From JANWHV01 sp035534995 (GTDB lineage Bacteria > Chloroflexota > UBA5177 > JANWHV01), in assembly GCA_035534995.1 (NCBI GenBank), contig DATLQX010000109.1, forward strand, positions 1 through 9,386: 9,386 nucleotides of DNA. The letters run 5' to 3'. The notes below the pieces were generated by a model. It had not been told where the DNA came from. It ran no database searches and worked only from the letters and a program-made list of their open reading frames with translations. The translations under genes and the position numbers were made by a program. This document shows, piece after piece, positions 6,493 to 9,386 of this stretch (within the stretch, counting starts at the first letter, position 1; every line of letters begins with the position of its first letter).

Positions 6493-6661
6493 CTGCGTGC
6501 CACCATTGCCGGATCGCGGCTCTTTCGGCGATCATGGAGATAACACCGTTGAGCATGGCCTCGCATCGGCTCTAGCTCACGGCGGAGAAAGATGCTCGAA
6601 CGATGAGTCACCTCGTTGGCTCGCGACCATCAGTTCGGGGCCGGATAGGGGTACTCACAGC

Positions 6662-7486
6662 ATGACTACCAGCACACCGTCGGATTTACCGATCGATCAC
6701 GCGGGCGCGCAGATCCTGATCTCTCGCACCATTGATGATCTCTTGCGGACGGCGGCTACCGGGATGATCGACATCGCGCGGGCCTCCGTGGCCGCCCAGG
6801 GCATCTGTACGATCGCCCTTTCGGGCGGCAGTACACCGCGCCAACTCTATGCCTTGCTGGCCACCCCCGAGATGGCGGCCGAGATGCCCTGGCAAGACCT
6901 GCATGTCTTCTGGGGCGACGAACGGCACGTCGGACCGGATAGCCCCGACAGCAATTTTAGGATGGCTAACGAGGCATTGCTCTCTCGGGTGCCCATCCCC
7001 CAGGAGAACATCCACCGCATCCCCGCCGAGTTGCCCAATGCCGGCACGGTGGCGGCGGCCTATGCCGATGACCTTCGGCGAGCCTTTCACCTTGGCACGG
7101 ACGATGCAGACGCGCTCCCTCGTTTCGACCTTATCCTTCTGGGGATGGGGGAGGATGGACACACCGCCTCGCTCTTCCCGCAATCGCCCGCCCTGAGCGA
7201 GCGGAAAGCCCTGGTGGCGGCGAATCCGGTGGCCAAGCTGGACACCACGCGCATCACCCTTACCCTGCCGGTGCTCAACCACGCGGCCCGCGTATGGTTT
7301 CTGATCACCGGGGGCGGGAAGGCGCCAGTCCTGAAGGAAGTGCTGGAGGGCCCGCGCCAGCCCGAGGTGTTCCCCTCGCAATTGATCAGTCCCACCGATG
7401 GTGAGTTGTGGTTCCTTCTTGACAGTACCGCCGCCGCCGCGCTCTCTCCCCGTCTGCACGCCGGCTCCGTGGCCGGTCTGGGATGA
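6662..7486 (+). CDS. pgl: 6-phosphogluconolactonase
   Basis: This 274-residue enzyme hydrolyses 6-phospho-D-glucono-1,5-lactone to 6-phosphogluconate, the second step of the oxidative pentose phosphate pathway, in the cytoplasm. It belongs to the NagB/DevB-like fold. Signatures are L53-S54-G55-G56-S57-T58-P59-R60, F83-W84-G85-D86-E87-R88-H89 followed by DSNF, and L160-G161-M162-G163-E164-D165-G166-H167-T168 then SLFP. The DERHV and GEDGHTASLFP segments distinguish it from glucosamine-6-phosphate deaminase. The frame is open upstream to 6497, but that part has no recognisable conservation. The ATG at 6662, with GGATAGGGG ending 10 nt before it, gives a normal N-terminus. The gene overlaps the next one by four bases (ATGA). 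No glucose-6-phosphate dehydrogenase or 6-phosphogluconate dehydrogenase gene is in the window. Confidence 0.93.
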   Translation: MTTSTPSDLPIDHAGAQILISRTIDDLLRTAATGMIDIARASVAAQGICTIALSGGSTPRQLYALLATPEMAAEMPWQDLHVFWGDERHVGPDSPDSNFRMANEALLSRVPIPQENIHRIPAELPNAGTVAAAYADDLRRAFHLGTDDADALPRFDLILLGMGEDGHTASLFPQSPALSERKALVAANPVAKLDTTRITLTLPVLNHAARVWFLITGGGKAPVLKEVLEGPRQPEVFPSQLISPTDGELWFLLDSTAAAALSPRLHAGSVAGLG

Positions 7487-8235
7487 AAGGAAATCCCTGG
7501 CCCTTTCTCCGCATTGCCCATCGCGGGGCGGCAGGGTTGGAACCGGAGAATACCCTGCGTGCTATTGAGGCAGCGCTCCGCCTGGGGGTAGAAATGGTGG
7601 AGATCGACACCCGTCCCTGCGCCGATGGGACGCTGCTGGTGGTCCACGACAATGACCTTTCACGGGTGGCAGGGGTAAAGCAGCGGGTGAGCGAGAGCAC
7701 GCGGAATCAGCTGCGAAGTATCGATGTGGGGAAGGGCGAGCAAATCCCCTCCCTGGACGAGGTGCTGGATCTCTTGCGGGGCCGGGCCCTGGTGAACATC
7801 GATCAGAAACTCGACGATCTGGCTCCTCAATTGCTCGCGGTGATCGACCGGGTGAGCCGCCGGGAGGAGATTATGCTGTCGGGTCACGCTGCCCGAACCT
7901 TCGCCCAGATGCGCGCGTTGGCCCCGGAGGTGCGGCTGTCCCGCAGCCTGGGGGCTCGCTGGCGCGGCAAGCCCCGGAGGCTGCTGGCTCGCCGGACGGC
8001 GGCCGGCGCCCGCGGCGAGGCGGGCCGGATCATCGCTCGTGGACGTACCGCCCAGGCCGACGCGCTTACCCTTGATTACCGGCTAGCCAGTCCTCGCGTT
8101 ACCGCCTATTGCCAACGGGCCGGTTTCGCGGTGCTGGTCTGGACCGTGGACGATATCCCCACCATGCGGGCCTTGCGGGCAGCCGGAGTGGATGGGATCA
8201 CCAGCAATCGGCCGGACTTGCTGATGCAGGTGTGA
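7483..8235 (+). CDS. Glycerophosphodiester phosphodiesterase family protein
   Basis: This 250-residue protein is a GDPD of the TIM-barrel family, which cleaves glycerophosphodiesters such as glycerophosphocholine to sn-glycerol-3-phosphate and an alcohol. Visible motifs are the catalytic H13-R14-G15, E22-N23-T24, the metal-binding E40-I-D42, catalytic H55-D56, N105-I106-D107-Q108-K109 where relatives usually have an N-I-E/D-x-K segment, and the closing VWTVDD and GVDGITSNRPD strands. There is no signal peptide, so it should act in the cytoplasm. Residues 159-188 are unusually basic, with about 11 Arg/Lys. The start ATG overlaps the stop of the lactonase gene as ATGA, so translation is probably coupled. 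The functional link to 6-phosphogluconolactonase is not obvious. Other phosphodiester substrates are possible. Confidence 0.88.
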   Translation: MKGNPWPFLRIAHRGAAGLEPENTLRAIEAALRLGVEMVEIDTRPCADGTLLVVHDNDLSRVAGVKQRVSESTRNQLRSIDVGKGEQIPSLDEVLDLLRGRALVNIDQKLDDLAPQLLAVIDRVSRREEIMLSGHAARTFAQMRALAPEVRLSRSLGARWRGKPRRLLARRTAAGARGEAGRIIARGRTAQADALTLDYRLASPRVTAYCQRAGFAVLVWTVDDIPTMRALRAAGVDGITSNRPDLLMQV

Positions 8236-8238
8236 GCA

Positions 8239-8254
8239 GTGCAGACGTCTGCAC
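8239..8254. repeat. 16-bp perfect palindrome between convergent genes
   Basis: GTGCAGACGTCTGCAC is its own reverse complement and starts four bases after the GDPD stop. As RNA it would fold into a 6-bp stem with an ACGT loop. It lies in the 69-bp gap between two convergent genes and may act as a modest shared terminator, but no T-tract follows on either strand. No stronger hairpin is seen in the rest of the gap. Confidence 0.4.
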
Positions 8255-8304
8255 CGCGCCTGGCAATCAGCCAATTCGCGGTGGGTTCACGGTGATTGTT
8301 GGCC

Positions 8305-9348
8305 CTACCAGGAGGTAATGACGCTGAGCCCGATCGTGCCGTAGGTGGTCATCTCCTCCAGAGCCGCGTTCACCCCTTCGACTGGCAGGGTCTTACCTAC
8401 CAAATGTTTCGGGTTGACCCGCCCCGTGGCTACCAGCGCCAACAGGCCGGGATAGCTGGTTACCGGACAGCCGAAGCTGGCGATGAACTCAATTTCCTTA
8501 AGCGTCATCACGTCTACCGGCAGCGCGATGGTTCCTTTATCCTGTTGGCCGGTCAACCCAATCTGCAGATGGCGGCCGCCTTTCTTCAGCGAGAGCACGG
8601 CCGGCACGGCGGTATCGGACGAACCGAGGGCATCCACGGTTACATCGGCGCCGCCGCTGCTTATCTCGCGTATGGTCTTTACGGGCGACCCGTCGCGGGC
8701 GTTCACCGTGGCGAGAGCGCCTTCCGCCGTGGCGCGTGCCAGCTTATCGGCGCTGATATCCACCGCGATCACCCGCGCCCCCAGCGCGGTCGCGATTTGC
8801 ACCGCCGAGAGGCCCACTCCACCGGCGCCGAACACGGCCGCCCACTCCCCAGGGCGGATTCTCACCCGATCCGCTAGCCCATGATAGGCGGTCATGAACC
8901 GGCATCCCAGAGCCGAGGCGCTCAGCGTATCGACTTCGTTGGGAAGATGTACCATATTGACCTCGGCATTGGCGACCAGGGTCAGGTTGCCAAAGCCGCC
9001 CGCGTTGAGACCGCCGCCAATCAGACACAGGTTAGACCGGCCACCGTAACAGTTCGCGCAGCGGCCACAGGCTTGATGGAAGGGCACGGTTACGCGATCC
9101 CCAGGGGAAAAACCTCGGACATCGGCGCCAACAGCCTCGACCGTCCCTCCGATCTCATGACCAAGGATGATGGGCAGGGGAGTGCTTACCCCCACCCATG
9201 TCCAGTCACCCTGCCAGATATGCCAGTCGGAACGGCAGACGCCGCAGGCATCGACACGGAGTACCGCGTCAGCCGGTCCCGGTGTTGGATCTGGTAACTC
9301 CTGGATTTCGAGTGGGGCACGTAACTGGGTCACCACGGCTGCTTTCAT
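8305..9348 (-). CDS. Zinc-dependent alcohol dehydrogenase, medium-chain family
   Basis: This 347-residue minus-strand protein is a second zinc medium-chain dehydrogenase, only distantly similar to the one at 5458. Catalytic zinc ligands are C38 (in GVCRSDWH), H64 (in GHEIGG) and C149 (in ALGCRFMTAY), the Cys-His-Cys set of alcohol dehydrogenases, where the 5458 protein has Glu in the third place. The structural zinc is C94-x2-C97-x2-C100-x7-C108. The cofactor motif is G174-A-G-G-V-G179, with D197 favouring NAD. The CGVCRSDWH-x-W-x-G opening and the DRVTVPF segment suit the Zn_ADH6-type subgroup that acts on alcohols or aldehydes; the exact substrate is unknown. It converges on the GDPD gene and is transcribed away from whatever lies right of the window. 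Confidence 0.88.
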   Translation of the reverse strand: MKAAVVTQLRAPLEIQELPDPTPGPADAVLRVDACGVCRSDWHIWQGDWTWVGVSTPLPIILGHEIGGTVEAVGADVRGFSPGDRVTVPFHQACGRCANCYGGRSNLCLIGGGLNAGGFGNLTLVANAEVNMVHLPNEVDTLSASALGCRFMTAYHGLADRVRIRPGEWAAVFGAGGVGLSAVQIATALGARVIAVDISADKLARATAEGALATVNARDGSPVKTIREISSGGADVTVDALGSSDTAVPAVLSLKKGGRHLQIGLTGQQDKGTIALPVDVMTLKEIEFIASFGCPVTSYPGLLALVATGRVNPKHLVGKTLPVEGVNAALEEMTTYGTIGLSVITSW

Positions 9349-9353
9349 GGTTG

Positions 9354-9361
9354 TCCTCCTT
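9354..9361 (-). promoter_or_regulatory. Strong Shine-Dalgarno site of the minus-strand alcohol dehydrogenase
   Basis: The minus strand reads AAGGAGGA five bases before the ATG at 9348. It is the closest match to the anti-16S consensus in the window and points to efficient translation. Any promoter lies at or beyond the right edge. Confidence 0.7.
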
Positions 9362-9386
9362 GCGGGAGTACCCGTTCGCTGGCGCG

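Noticed and set aside
6497..6661. In-frame open extension upstream of 6-phosphogluconolactonase
   Set aside because: The 55 extra residues look unlike any domain, and the ATG at 6662 gives the normal N-terminus. Open frames of this length are common by chance in GC-rich DNA.
6493..6661. Promoter or terminator in the 169-bp gap before the lactonase gene
   Set aside because: Only a 6-bp hairpin (GATCGC 6512-6517, GCGATC 6528-6533) and a poor -35/-10 match (TTGAGC at 6549) were seen; neither is strong enough to call.
6686..7459. Minus-strand open frame (257 codons) opposite 6-phosphogluconolactonase
   Set aside because: The plus-strand frame carries all signatures of the lactonase; the opposite frame has no recognisable domain or ribosome site.
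1..9386. CRISPR array, tRNA or rRNA gene, insertion sequence or attachment site
   Set aside because: No regularly spaced repeats, cloverleaf, rRNA-like segment, transposase motif or terminal repeats were seen on either strand.

Overview
The window is GC-rich, gene-dense bacterial DNA (roughly 60-65% GC by eye) with clear Shine-Dalgarno sites. It carries nine supportable protein genes and no RNA gene, mobile element or CRISPR array. The family mix is a Tat-exported ferritin-like protein, an FGGY gluconokinase, an HTH_42/AlkZ-type winged-helix protein, an SGNH esterase and many zinc dehydrogenases. This fits a free-living heterotroph of the Chloroflexota or a neighbouring GC-rich monoderm lineage such as Actinomycetota. 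That placement is an inference from recalled family distribution and is weak.

Layout. Positions 1-113 hold a strong 12-bp hairpin, followed by a Tat-exported ferritin-like di-iron protein (114-1223, +). A long hairpin (1230-1270) separates it from a convergent 58-residue basic protein on the minus strand (1290-1466). This small gene is divergent from the gluconokinase at 1672, and a 9-bp inverted repeat with a 12-nt spacer (1532-1561) lies between them. The plus strand then runs gluconokinase (1672-3258), winged-helix protein (3313-4464), secreted SGNH hydrolase (4615-5442), zinc dehydrogenase (5458-6492), 6-phosphogluconolactonase (6662-7486) and glycerophosphodiester phosphodiesterase (7483-8235). 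The last two overlap by four bases. A second zinc dehydrogenase converges from the minus strand (8305-9348), with a 16-bp perfect palindrome in the gap.

How the genes fit together. Gluconokinase and 6-phosphogluconolactonase both make 6-phosphogluconate, one from free gluconate and the other from the glucose-6-phosphate dehydrogenase product. The neighbourhood therefore looks like a feed into the oxidative pentose phosphate or Entner-Doudoroff route. The two zinc dehydrogenases could oxidise sugars, polyols or alcohols upstream of it, but their substrates cannot be read from the sequence. The phosphodiesterase and the esterase suggest scavenging of lipid-derived or esterified compounds.

I see no clearly novel multi-gene system. 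The items most worth a second look are the small basic protein, the inverted repeat in the divergent region, an Asn-to-Asp change in block III of the SGNH hydrolase, and an Arg in place of the usual Gln in the AlkZ-type protein.
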